Shown here: positions 1 to 8,698 of the stretch, piece by piece
Layout: every line of letters begins with the position of its first letter
How positions within the stretch are numbered: position 1 is the stretch's first letter
DNA from: Lysobacterales bacterium
GTDB lineage: Bacteria; Pseudomonadota; Gammaproteobacteria; Xanthomonadales; Rhodanobacteraceae
DNA length: 64,000 nt
Assembly: GCA_016721015.1 (NCBI GenBank)
Contig: JADKJL010000009.1
Coordinates: forward strand, 1-64,000
Direction of reading: 5' to 3'
Translations under genes and position numbers: made by a program
Notes under the pieces: generated by a model
Database searches by the model: none
What the model was told of the DNA's origin: nothing
What the model saw: the letters and a program-made list of their open reading frames with translations, nothing else

Positions 1-419
1 AGTGAAAACTGAACATCACTAAGTGAATTTGATTCCCCGAAACTGTGATTTGTGGATAGGCATCTTGAGGATCCGACGCGAATATGTCGCAGACATTTAC
101 CGTGAATTGGACTCAATTGTTCTGGCCACGTCCGCAACGGCGGCACGAGAAACCGGCGGATCGATATAAGGAAACGCATTAACATGCTACCCGCTTTGCA
201 GATCAGGACCACTGGGAAAAAATCAAGAATTTCTTTCGGCTGTTTCATTTGCGATCCCGGTCGGTCGCAGCCTTAGCATCTGAACATAATCAGGCAACAA
301 ATACAATTCAAAACGCCGTATGGGACCGTATGTTACCGGCCATACGTTGCAAGGTTCGGACGGATGCAGCAGCTTGACGACAAGGCCAGGCGCTGTAACG
401 TTCGGAAACTCAGAGTCCA
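1..419. other. No gene recognised
   Basis: Reading frames here are short, overlap on both strands and resemble no family I know. There is no convincing ribosome binding site ahead of any start. The stretch adjoins degraded gene fragments and may itself be decayed or near a contig end. I see no tRNA or rRNA in it. Confidence 0.5.
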
Positions 420-770
420 CAGGGGCCGGGAAGACCATGGCCTTCCGATTGCGCCCAAGGCGAAGATGTGCAGCAAAAGCGCGAGAGCGATGCGCCGAGT
501 GGCACGCGCTCCCGGGCAAGCGCCGAAAAACGCAGCAGCGAAGATACGGCCCGATCAAGCGATGTGCCGAACACGGCCAGGGGTGGCGGATACCAGCAGC
601 AAAGGGATCAGCCAAGTCGGGGCGATGATCCGTAGTGCGCGTACCGGCTCGCCGGGGTCGTCGTGGCGGATCCGGCTTCGCCGAGGCAGGCGCCTTTCTG
701 CTGTCGGCGAGCAGGGTCGCCTCAAGCTCGGCAACATGAAAATCTTGCGGGGACGGAGGCGACGGATCCG
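420..770 (-). pseudogene. Degraded second copy of the metal-operon membrane protein
   Basis: Minus-strand translation in shifting frames matches the intact protein encoded at 11056-11589. About 700-765 gives a ...DFHVAELEATLLADS block like DILAGELEASLMADG in the intact copy. About 580-672 gives RIRHDDPGEPVRA followed by LIPLLLVSA, matching EIRHDDPAELARA and LVPLLLVSA. About 430-575 gives SSLLRFSALA followed by a hydrophobic stretch, matching HALLRFSMFALA. The blocks lie in different frames, so no intact product can be made. The function of the family is unknown; the intact copy sits between merR and copA. The homology is seen directly; the limits are approximate. Confidence 0.6.
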
Positions 771-1002
771 CATCCCCAGGTGCCGATCCGGTTTTCGCCC
801 TGCCGATTCCTGGCCAAACAGCTGCGCGGCCTGCTCTCCGCTGCCGTCTACGTGTTGATGCAGGAATTGCGACTGCATGCGCGCGGTACCTGTTGCGCCC
901 GCGCCCAAATCAGCACGTTACGCGAGCGCTTGCTCAGCTCGGGGTCAGGGATCGAAACATCGGTACGCCGGGTAGTGCTGCACTTGCCGATGGCGACCCT
1001 TT

Positions 1003-1105
1003 GCCGCCGAGCGGCTTGCCCGAATCAAGCAGGCGCGTTTGGCGGACAATCTCGTCGAGCGTGCGCGGGCGCATACGTTCGGCCAACGGTTTGAGGCCTT
1101 CGGCC
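1003..1105 (-). pseudogene. rarA: 5' fragment of rarA (replication-associated recombination ATPase)
   Basis: About 35 residues read GLKPLAERMRPRTLDEIV, then RQTRLLDSGKPL. This is the characteristic segment just ahead of the AAA+ ATPase core of RarA/MgsA. The expected continuation (RAIE..., then the Walker A GPPGxGKT) is missing; the frame runs into unrelated sequence near 1000. RarA normally has about 440 residues, so this is a remnant. In Xanthomonadales rarA commonly lies directly downstream of lolA on the same strand. Here lolA ends at 12228 on the minus strand, so strand and order fit a split lolA-rarA pair. That last point is inference. Confidence 0.6.
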
Positions 1106-1545
1106 CGGCAAACAATGGAGTTGTGGGGCGGCTTTCTTGCGCGACATGCGGCCATGATACGGAAAAGCGCCAACGGCAGACCCCATGTTCAGCTCAGGCC
1201 AATAGCGCGATGCTGGCATGGACGACCAGGGCGTGGCCGAACCCGCGTCCGCATGATCGACATCGGACACGAGATCGCGGACATCGAGCCCGGGGCAATA
1301 CTGTTCGGTTGCACCTAACCGTGCGGGCTCACTGCTCAGGGCGAACGGCTCTATTCGAACAATATTGCGACTTGGGCGGATTGGGTTACGTGCCGGTGCC
1401 GAAGGCTATGTCGAACCTGGCCTGACCGACGGCACATTGGTTCGTACGCATACGCGGACGGTGAGCACCTGCGCGTCAAGCCGTTCCAGTCGTATGAGCG
1501 CGTAGAAAGAACCTGCCGCATTTGGCAGTAGCTCAGGCAACGCCT
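1106..1545. other. No gene recognised between rarA fragment and EAL gene
   Basis: Frames on both strands are open for short distances but match no family I recognise and lack ribosome binding sites. This stretch probably belongs to the same decayed segment as the neighbouring fragments. Confidence 0.4.
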
Positions 1546-3472
1546 TCAAGCGTTTTCCTCTCGCCGGACTGCCGTCAACGCTTCAGTCCCGCGCGAGGCC
1601 ATGGGAACTCCGATGGCTTCGAGCAATGCCTCCTGGTTCATCGCCCTGGCGTACAACCAGCCCTGCATCCTGCGCACACCAATTGTGGTCAGCGCATGCT
1701 GCTGCTCGATGGATTCGACGCCCTCGGCAATCACATCAAGATTGAGATCGCCAGCCAAGCCGACAATGGCCGAGACAATGGCTGCATCGACGCGATTCTG
1801 CGGCAATCCGCAGACGAAAGACCGATCGATCTTGAGGATGTCGATGGGCAAGCGCTTGAGGTACACCAGCGAGGCGAAACCTGTCCCGAAATCGTCGATG
1901 GCAAGGTGAATGCCCGTGGCTCGAAGCGCATTCAAGGTGTGCAACGCGGCATCGATGCTGCCCATCAGTGTTGTTTCCGTGATCTCCAGGCAGAGACGGT
2001 CAGGCGAGAGGCCGGAGTCCTCCAACGCGGATGCAATGTCATCCACCAGCGACTCACTCGCAAACTGCCGGGCAGAAACATTGACCCGCAAGGCCAGAAG
2101 AATTCCATTGATCGTCGGCGGCCATTGCGCGGCGTCCCGGCAGGCCTGGCGCAAGACGAATTTTCCCAACGGAACCATCAATCCCGATGATTCCGCCACT
2201 TCAATGAACTCGCCTCGCCGACCACGATTCCTTCGTTGTTCCATCGCAGCAAAGCCTCCGCGGCGACCCATTGCTGCCGCACGGTGTCGTACTCGGGTTG
2301 GTAGTACACCTCGAATTCGTCCTGGGCCAGCGCCTTGCGAAGCACACGTTCCAGGCGCAGGCGCTCGATCAGCTTGTCGTGATGGGCAGGCTCGAACACC
2401 TCGTAGCCCTGATTGTTGGCCGCCTGGGCACGTTGTGCGGCTTCCTCCGCCTGGCGCAGCAGGGCGGCGGGATCGTCTTTCGTGTTCTCGTCCGCGAATG
2501 CGATTCCCACGGCCATTCCCGGCGCCGTATCAGCGCTCTCCCAATCCAGTGCAAACATGCGATCAAGGCAACGCTCGGCGAGGTTGATGGCCGTAGTCCG
2601 CGCGATATCCTGCATCATCAGGAAGGCAAACTTGTTCGAATGCACACGCGCCAGATCGACCTCGCTGCCACACAACTGACGCAGCTCTTCTGCGATGCGC
2701 ACCATCACGTCTTCGGCGCTTGGCGCGTGCGCAGATGACGAGACACTCGACGAATCGATCAGCACGAGAACGATGGCCACCGTCTGTTCCTCGCGGCAAG
2801 GCACCAGCAATCTCTGCCGTGTCAGTTCGACCAGATAGTCGCGATTGCCCAGGCCGGTTTTGACATCATGCAGGAGCAGGTGCTGCACCTCGTCTTCCGC
2901 CTCATGCCGGCGGCTGATCTCATACGCCATCGCCACGAAGTCACCCATGCTCGCCGCAAACGTTGCTTCCTCGTTCGTCCAGACCCGGTTCGCATGCGTG
3001 CTCTCGTGACAGATCGCGCCGAATAGTTCTCCACCCAGACATGCTGGCGCATCCAGTACCGCGTGCATTCGAAAACGCTGGATGAAATCGGGGAAAACGC
3101 CTCGATGAACTTCTCGTGGAGAATCGCTTTCGGCACACTGCTCAGCGAGCGAACCTCGCGCAGCATCGCCATGTAGTCGTCGGCATCGATCGCCAGTGTC
3201 TCCTGATCATCGGCGCCGGTGTGAGTCTGCTTGATTGCGTCCCAGCTATTCAGGCATTTCAGCACTGCATCGTCTGGGTTGTAGTTCCAGACACTGACGC
3301 GCTCGACATCAAGCGCCCACGCAGCGCCTTCGCAGATCGCGCCAATCGCGGTTTCAAATGTGAAACTCGGACCCCAGACTTCACGGGTCAGATTGACCAG
3401 GGTGCGCGTATAGCGCTCAGTCACCGACGGCGACGGCCAGGCTGGGGTGCCAGGATGAAGGGCGGATGGCAT
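1546..3472 (-). CDS. GAF-GGDEF-EAL cyclic-di-GMP protein, two frame breaks as read
   Basis: A cytoplasmic sensor/phosphodiesterase of c-di-GMP turnover. The N-terminal ~190 residues look like a GAF domain, followed by a GGDEF-type domain and a full EAL domain. In the GGDEF domain the signature is SNKFA instead of GGDEF, so cyclase activity is unlikely. The EAL part keeps EALLRW, VNVSARQF, LEITET, IDDFGTG, LKIDRSF and AEGVES, so hydrolysis of c-di-GMP is plausible. The frame breaks near 3092 (at a TTTTCCCC run on the coding strand) and near 2207 (at a GGCGAGGCGA repeat). Homology continues across both breaks without loss, which suggests sequencing indels or very recent mutations. The start at 3472 is preceded by GGAG; an ATG at 3502 is the alternative. 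Confidence 0.75.
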
Positions 3473-3634
3473 TGTGGAATGCTCCGAAACTCCACCAACC
3501 ATACGCCGATCTTGCCGCCTGCGAGAGGGTTCACCCGATCCTTCGCGCCAGCCTGAAGGAACTGTTCAGACTAAACGTGTCGTCGGCGCCAATTCGCCCG
3601 CTACCAGATCACGTCGCCAACTCATATTGGTCGA

Positions 3635-4399
3635 TCAAGCAAGGTTAGCCTCTCCTTGCTGCTCGGCGGGTTGCTGGCGATAAAACTGGCATAGCAGCCG
3701 ATAAACCTCCGGCATCTTTTGCTGCAGGTTCTCCGGCGCCTCGAAAAACGACTCGCTGCAAACCGCGAAAAACTCGGCCGGATTGGTCAGCGCGTAGCCA
3801 TCAATCGGCAATGACCGTCCATGATCCTCGTCATCCTGCAATCGTCCAAACGCGGCTGAGAAAATTTCATGCCACTCACCCGCACGCATGTCCGGATGCA
3901 TCGGAGGCGCGCCATTCGCGCCATCCCGCAACATGTCGAGCTTGTGCGCCAACTCGTGAATGACCACGTTGCTGGCATAACCCTGGCGCGAATGCGGCCC
4001 GGACTGGCCAATCGAATGCCACGAAAGAATCACCGGCCCGCGAAGCCACGCTTCGCCACTCAGTCCGCGCGTACCGGAATGAACCACCCCATCCTCACTT
4101 CGATAAGGCTGTTCCGAAACGTAATCATCCTGGTACACGATGACCGTCTGGAAATGGTCGTACCAGTCCAACCCGAGCTTGAGGATCGGCACGCAAGCCA
4201 TCGTCGCAAGCTTCAGACACATCGCATCGGTAACCACAAAATCACCACCCGCAGTGATCGTCTTGCGCGCAATAAACCGCAAGCTGGCATCGCGCAGCGC
4301 GACACGCTCGGCACCCTGATATCGCTTCGCCACCGGCCAGTCGGCAATGGCAGCTTCCCATTGCGCGGACACCCATTCTTGCGACGCGCCGATCTTCAA
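3635..4399 (-). CDS. mtfA: MtfA-family zinc peptidase
   Basis: A zinc-dependent peptidase of the MtfA (YeeI) family, about 254 residues, the usual size. The HExxH zinc motif is seen as VIHELAHKLDM. Family hallmarks LSWHSIGQSG, NPAEFFAVCSESFFE and a C-terminal MPEVYRLLCQFYRQ are present. In E. coli MtfA binds the repressor Mlc and so affects glucose PTS expression; whether that role holds here is unknown. The only in-frame start is TTG at 4399. A frame starting with ATG at 4421 (MMWISKWLEDRR) resembles the usual MtfA N-terminus, so one base may be missing near 4390. It lies upstream of the GAF-GGDEF-EAL gene on the same strand, 160 bp away. Confidence 0.85.
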   Translation of the reverse strand: MKIGASQEWVSAQWEAAIADWPVAKRYQGAERVALRDASLRFIARKTITAGGDFVVTDAMCLKLATMACVPILKLGLDWYDHFQTVIVYQDDYVSEQPYRSEDGVVHSGTRGLSGEAWLRGPVILSWHSIGQSGPHSRQGYASNVVIHELAHKLDMLRDGANGAPPMHPDMRAGEWHEIFSAAFGRLQDDEDHGRSLPIDGYALTNPAEFFAVCSESFFEAPENLQQKMPEVYRLLCQFYRQQPAEQQGEANLA

Positions 4400-4480
4400 G
4401 CCACTTGCTGATCCACATCATTTCAGTTGGCTCGGTTGATACGCGGCGAAGATCAGACGATATCCGCAAGGCTGGAAAAC

Positions 4481-4813
4481 TCAAAGCGCATGACTTGGGC
4501 CCGAGCCCTGCAGCTGCTGGTCACAGGCCAAGGCAATGAATTGCCCGTTCTCCTCACACGCCCCCGCCATCGTGCGCGAGGAGGTAGTGCCAAGCGAGCC
4601 GGCGAACAGCACCACCTTGAGCAACACCGCCGGATCGTAGGCCGGCGCACCAGTCTCGTCGTTCTTGAAGCGCTCGGCAAATCGTCCGAGATCGATCTCG
4701 TTGTCGATCAGGTAGCTCAACGCGTGCTCAAAGGTTCCAGGCAGCAATTGTCGAGCATAAGACACCGCGATCATCTTGGTCTGCTGGGGGTCGTAGTGCC
4801 GGTATCGCGCCAT
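4481..4813 (-). pseudogene. IS1182-type transposase, N-terminal fragment
   Basis: The first ~100 residues of an IS1182-family (DUF772) transposase, with MARYRHYDPQQTKMI, LPGTFEHALSYLIDNEIDL and GAPAYDPAVLLKVVL. A full transposase has about 450-500 residues; this one stops after ~110 with an unrelated tail, and no catalytic DDE core follows. It is an inactive remnant. I see no terminal inverted repeats flanking it. It marks past insertion activity in this accessory region and lies just downstream of the ParDE pair. Confidence 0.75.
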
Positions 4814-4891
4814 CGTTGCTTCGCCTCATTTTTTCGCATTGTTGCCGACATGACGAATGATAGGCCGCCGATGGATTTTTCTACAGCTACG

Positions 4892-5191
4892 CTAGGTGCC
4901 TAAGTGCGCGTCCACGTCCATTGTCATGTGAAGGATGCGGATGATTAGTACCTCACTGGTGTTGGGTCGCATGTAATAAATCACATGAGATCCATGAGGG
5001 AATTTTCTGTAGCCCTTCCGAACTTCATCGCATGTCCTTCCCATCACCGGACTCTTCGCCAGGGAATGGAACACCCGATCTATCTCTTTGAGGTATGTAT
5101 TTCGCTGACGTACTCCCCATCGCTCTTGCGTGTAGGTTGCAATTGACTTTAGGTCTGCTAGAGCCGTCTTGGTTAGATCGAACGCACTCAC
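4892..5191 (-). CDS. parE: ParE/RelE-family toxin
   Basis: A toxin of 99 residues with the compact RelE/ParE fold. Typical features are the N-terminal FDLTKTALADLKSIATYT, then GVRQRNTYL, and the C-terminal RKFPHGSHVIYYM and VLIIRILHMTMDV. Characterised ParE toxins poison DNA gyrase; relatives can cleave mRNA, so the target here is not certain. The start overlaps the antitoxin stop by 4 bp (ATGA), the normal toxin-antitoxin layout with coupled translation. It would be transcribed from the antitoxin promoter and its operator at 5444-5462. Confidence 0.9.
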   Translation of the reverse strand: MSAFDLTKTALADLKSIATYTQERWGVRQRNTYLKEIDRVFHSLAKSPVMGRTCDEVRKGYRKFPHGSHVIYYMRPNTSEVLIIRILHMTMDVDAHLGT

Positions 5192-5427
5192 TTCTGCTCC
5201 GAGTCCAGCTCGGATACAAGAGAGTCATAGCTGTACTCGGCGCGTCCGCTACGCTCACCAGCAATCAGTGCTTTCCGCAACACATCCAACTTGCTCTCGG
5301 TCGTCTCAAGTAGGCGCAGCCCTGCCCTTACAACTTCACTTGCAGAGCCGTATCGCCCGCTGCTCACTTGGCTCCCGATGAATTGCTCAAAGTGCTCACC
5401 CAAGCTGACACTCGTATTCTTGGCCAT
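5188..5427 (-). CDS. parD: ParD-family antitoxin
   Basis: A 79-residue ribbon-helix-helix antitoxin. The N-terminal half (MAKNTSVSLGEHFEQFI, then SGRYGSASEVVRAGLRLLE) is the DNA-binding ribbon-helix-helix, and the charged C-terminal part should wrap the ParE toxin. An AGGAGG ribosome binding site precedes the ATG at 5427. Antitoxins of this class repress their own promoter together with the toxin, and a near-perfect palindrome lies just upstream. The pair is probably complete and functional. Confidence 0.92.
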   Translation of the reverse strand: MAKNTSVSLGEHFEQFIGSQVSSGRYGSASEVVRAGLRLLETTESKLDVLRKALIAGERSGRAEYSYDSLVSELDSEQK

Positions 5428-5443
5428 GGCCTACCTCCTGATA

Positions 5444-5462
5444 TGTACCAATTATTGGTACA
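5444..5462. promoter_or_regulatory. Probable ParD operator palindrome
   Basis: TGTACCAAT-T-ATTGGTACA is a perfect 9-bp inverted repeat around one central base, 17 bp upstream of the parD start. It contains the TGTAC half-sites commonly bound by ribbon-helix-helix antitoxins. Its position between start codon and promoter fits autoregulation by ParD/ParDE. The role is inferred. Confidence 0.7.
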
Positions 5463-5981
5463 TTGAGTCAGCCTTGTCAATCGGCGCCTACCCGTAGAGT
5501 CGGGGCGAGTGACATCGTTGTCCTGAGCTTTTGGGGTTTTGCTGGCCATTGAATTGTTCCTTTCTTGCGTAGCACGTCGTCGTTGCAATACAAGTGACAA
5601 AACGGTTTTCAGACTGAATTTCCTTCCCGAAAAGTGACTTCCTTCGGGCGCCACGGTCTTGTTGAGTCGATCGCTCCGACTCGGACGATGGAATAAACCG
5701 CAGCCGAAGACCACATTCATTCATCGGACTGTCTGGTGCTCGGCGATCAACCGAAATACCGCATGCACGTCCATCAAGTTGGTCAGGTTCTCTCCGGGTG
5801 GTCTGACCCGTCGTCTACCGTGCGGCGTTGACGTTGAATCGAAACGTTTTTCCAAGCCGCATGCACCTCGTGGGTTCGCCGGCGCATCGGATGATTCAGA
5901 CAGGCGTGGGCGTCGCAGTCCACATTCCGTGTGCTATGTGCTCACGGAGGCAAACGCCAGGCGAACGAGGGATGAAATCAC
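5463..5981. other. Intergenic, no convincing gene
   Basis: This should hold the parDE promoter next to 5463. On the minus strand an ATG near 5550 with an AGGAA upstream opens a short frame (MASKTPKAQDNDV...) that runs into the parD promoter; it may be the truncated start of a lost gene. Nothing else is recognised. Confidence 0.4.
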
Positions 5982-6230
5982 GTGTCTGAATCGCCGTGGC
6001 TTGAAGGCATCACCGATGCGATCGGCTTTACCGGCGGCGCGCTGAGCGGTTTCGCGATTGGACGCCTGCTCGGGATGGATCTGCTTGCGCCGGGTTACGA
6101 CACGCCCAGCATCATCGCGATCGTGCTGGTCGGCATCGGCGGCGGCGCGGGCCTGCAAGCGGCGCGCGCCTGGCGTTCGTCACGCCGTTCGCGCAGCGGC
6201 GCCCGATCCGACAAATCCGGCGAACGATGA
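5982..6230 (+). CDS. Small hydrophobic membrane protein, unknown function
   Basis: An 82-residue protein of no recognised family. It has two short glycine-rich hydrophobic stretches, about residues 13-30 (IGFTGGALSGFAIGRLLGM) and 42-60 (PSIIAIVLVGIGGGAGLQA), and a basic Ser/Arg-rich tail. This suggests a small inner-membrane protein with two helices. The start is GTG, with GAGGGA about 10 bases upstream. Codon use matches real genes nearby. It stands alone between the ParDE region and the secreted beta-helix gene. Confidence 0.5.
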   Translation: MSESPWLEGITDAIGFTGGALSGFAIGRLLGMDLLAPGYDTPSIIAIVLVGIGGGAGLQAARAWRSSRRSRSGARSDKSGER

Positions 6231-6363
6231 TTCAGATCATCCCCGGTGGCCCGAATTCGCTCTCCGTTGACGACGGTGGACGGCATTCCCGGTTAATGGG
6301 GAATTGATCGGGCGGTGGCGCATCAGCCTCCGATGACTCACTGAATCCTGACGACGCCTCGGA

Positions 6364-8040
6364 TCAATTGCCTTCAAAGCCATTGGCAAAGATCACGTCG
6401 TTGCTGCCGAAATCGTGAGCGCCTGCATCGGGTGACGCGCCACGCAGGTTGCCGAAAAACTCGCGCGGCGCGCTCAAGGTCAAGTGACCGGCATCGACCA
6501 TGGCTGCGCCGATGTTGGCGGCGCGCAGATCGTGCGTCGGTGCGCCGGGACTGGCAAAACCCGGTGCGAGGGCGAGCGACGCCAGATCGAATCCGCTGGC
6601 CATGCTCCAGGCGCTGAGGCTGCCGGATCCTTCCTCCCACTCGCGACCGCCGCCGGCCACATAGCCACAAACGTTGTTGTTGACGGCGGCATAGGCGTTG
6701 GTCGGCAGATTCAAGCTCAGACATGCAAACAACCCGCTTGTATTGGTGGCCTGGATGGCATTGCTCACGATCACATGCTGGGTGCCTTCGCCGCCCACCT
6801 TGATACCCAGACTGTCTTGATTGGCGGTGGTGTAGATTGAATTGTTGCGCACGGTCAGGTGGGTCATCATCAAATCATTGCCATCGTGTCCGAGGGCGGG
6901 TGCCGATATCCCGGTGATCTCGAAAGGCTGCTCGTGCTCGATGATGTTGTTTTCGATGATGCAGTCGACGCAGCTCGACAATGCGATCGCGGTGTTGCCG
7001 ACGTTACGAATGGTATTGCCGCGAACGATGGCGCGCGGAAAGCCTTCGGCCTCGTCGGTGCCGCCGGCGGTCAGTGAAATGCCCCAGCAGCCCTGACCCG
7101 CGCCGCCGATATCCTCGTGAACCAGGTTGCCTTCAATCAACAGATCGCTGGTATAGCCGTGCACGACCAGCGACGTACCCAGGCAGGTGGATCCGCTGCC
7201 CATGGATGAGCGGTAAAGCTCGTTGCGCAGAATACGGATGCGATTGGTCTGGCCGCCACTTTCGGAAATGTATATGTTGTGATCACGATTATTGGCGCCG
7301 CCGTTGCCGGAAAACAGGTTGTCGGCAATCAGCAGATCGTTGCCGCTGCCGAGAAACCCCTGCCCTGGATTGTCGAGAATGTCACTCTCAATCAGGCTCA
7401 GGCGCTCATTGTTGGCGTCGCATTGAGGGTTGCCGTTGCAGCTGTTTGAGCCACCCAGGTAGACACCGATCGAGAATCCGCTGATGCGCAGGCGCTCCAG
7501 TCGCACATCGTCGATATCGTTGTAGAGCACGAAGCCGTAGGCCTCACCACTGCAGGCCGAACAGCGCAGATCCAGATCGCTGAATCGATAGCCCTCTTCA
7601 TGGTCCGGCTCGCCGCCATCGATGAACTCGAACGCGTGACCGTTGGTTTGCGTGATCCGTGGCCGTGCTTCGTCGCCGCTGGCCCACGCTGGTATGTAGG
7701 CGCCGACAAAACAGTTTTGCGCGGCGGTGCAGTTGCTGTTGGTCCAGCGGGTGTCGCCGGCAATCGGAAACACGCCGCCACGGCAGAAACTCAGATGATC
7801 ACCGGCGGCCAGATCGCCGAACGCGTCCTGGGCCCGATCGTAGGTTCGCCACGCGCTCGCCGGGGACGTGCCGTTGGCATTGTCATTGCCCACCTGACAC
7901 TGCGCATCGGCACCGCTGGCGCAATCGCAGGCGTAGTAGTTGGCGGCATTCGCTGAAGCGGCGAGCGCTATGCCTGCGATGACCAATCCGAACACAAGCA
8001 GCCACCGCTGCGGCCCGCGCGGCAATGAAATCAGTCTCAC
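6364..8040 (-). CDS. Secreted right-handed beta-helix protein with IFANGFE tail
   Basis: A 558-residue exported protein. Residues 1-33 form a clear Sec signal peptide (basic start, hydrophobic LLVFGLVIAGIALAASANA). The body has repeated Asn/Gly-rich strands (e.g. ISGFSIGVYLGGSN, IEGNLVHEDIGG, VRGNTIRNVGNTAIALSS), typical of right-handed parallel beta-helix (pectate-lyase-like) proteins. Several cysteine pairs suggest disulphides outside the cytoplasm. The last residues, NDVIFANGFEGN, closely match the end of the other beta-helix protein at 24092. No membrane anchor follows this tail. The substrate is unknown; polysaccharide binding or cleavage is plausible for the fold. Confidence 0.8.
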   Translation of the reverse strand: MRLISLPRGPQRWLLVFGLVIAGIALAASANAANYYACDCASGADAQCQVGNDNANGTSPASAWRTYDRAQDAFGDLAAGDHLSFCRGGVFPIAGDTRWTNSNCTAAQNCFVGAYIPAWASGDEARPRITQTNGHAFEFIDGGEPDHEEGYRFSDLDLRCSACSGEAYGFVLYNDIDDVRLERLRISGFSIGVYLGGSNSCNGNPQCDANNERLSLIESDILDNPGQGFLGSGNDLLIADNLFSGNGGANNRDHNIYISESGGQTNRIRILRNELYRSSMGSGSTCLGTSLVVHGYTSDLLIEGNLVHEDIGGAGQGCWGISLTAGGTDEAEGFPRAIVRGNTIRNVGNTAIALSSCVDCIIENNIIEHEQPFEITGISAPALGHDGNDLMMTHLTVRNNSIYTTANQDSLGIKVGGEGTQHVIVSNAIQATNTSGLFACLSLNLPTNAYAAVNNNVCGYVAGGGREWEEGSGSLSAWSMASGFDLASLALAPGFASPGAPTHDLRAANIGAAMVDAGHLTLSAPREFFGNLRGASPDAGAHDFGSNDVIFANGFEGN

Positions 8041-8698
8041 GGCAATCCCCTGTTGAAAGCTCGATGCAGGATCGCATCGCGCCGCGCAGTGTGATCAGGG
8101 GATGAGGGTCACGCCGTGACGAACGTCAAAAAAATCGGAATCCAGCTGCGGGCTGATGGCGCCTTCGCGGCGAGAACGAGGTCGATCAAACCCTGAATCA
8201 CTCCTGTGTCAATCATGCGAGCGCTGCTACCGCCGCCTGAAAGGCCTGGAGTTGGGGTCCGACTTCAAACCATTCAAATCGTATCTTCGTGGAAGCCAGT
8301 GGGTGATTCTGAAGCGTTGGTACCGGCGAAACCGGTGCAGAACAGGGTTTTGCGGATTACAGAGTTGTCCGGAGATTTGACTTGCCTTGTTGACGGTGAC
8401 TTCAGTGAGGCTTCCTCAGCGTTTGCTGGTTGCCTGCCGATTCCCCCGTTCACCCCAAGGCTGACGCATCGTTCTGGAGTGCGGCGCATTCTTCGCACGC
8501 GGGTTCCGTAGGTTGGTGCTGAGCACAGCGAAGCCCAACGAGGTGCGATCTTTCCTCCGCGTGACGTAGAACGTGCCGGGACAACCGTTGGGCTTCGCTG
8601 TGCTCAGCACCAACCTACGATGGAAAGCGCTCACCGATAGTTTGCCGAAAAAGCTACGGATTGTGACCGAATGACCCACACGACTTCCCGAAGACCCT
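8041..8698. other. Intergenic region with a large inverted repeat
   Basis: No gene is supported in these 658 bases. The stretch includes the 33-bp inverted repeat at 8508-8618 and presumably the promoter of the secreted protein gene just above 8041. A low-complexity hydrophobic frame on the plus strand near 8206-8511 has no ribosome binding site and no recognisable match. Confidence 0.5.
8508..8618. repeat. Perfect 33-bp inverted repeat (REP/BIME-like)
   Basis: The left arm (8508-8540) begins GTAGGTTGGTGCTGAGCACA and ends AGCCCAACG. The right arm (8586-8618) is its exact reverse complement, and the spacer is 45 bp. Repeats of the GTAGGTTGGGC...AGCCCAAC type are widespread in intergenic DNA of gammaproteobacteria. 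It lies downstream of copA's stop (8699) on the minus strand, so it may end or stabilise the copA transcript. Confidence 0.75.

Noticed and set aside
2200..3100. Programmed frameshifting in the GAF-GGDEF-EAL gene
   Set aside because: No typical slippery heptamer with a downstream structure is evident, and similar breaks occur in several unrelated genes nearby, which favours sequence error.
5488..5724. Small minus-strand frames upstream of parD
   Set aside because: Overlapping short frames with no family match; one short start (MASKTPK...) may be a relic, but it is too weak to call as a gene.
8206..8511. Plus-strand frame upstream of the 33-bp inverted repeat
   Set aside because: No ribosome binding site, unusual composition and no family; more likely intergenic.
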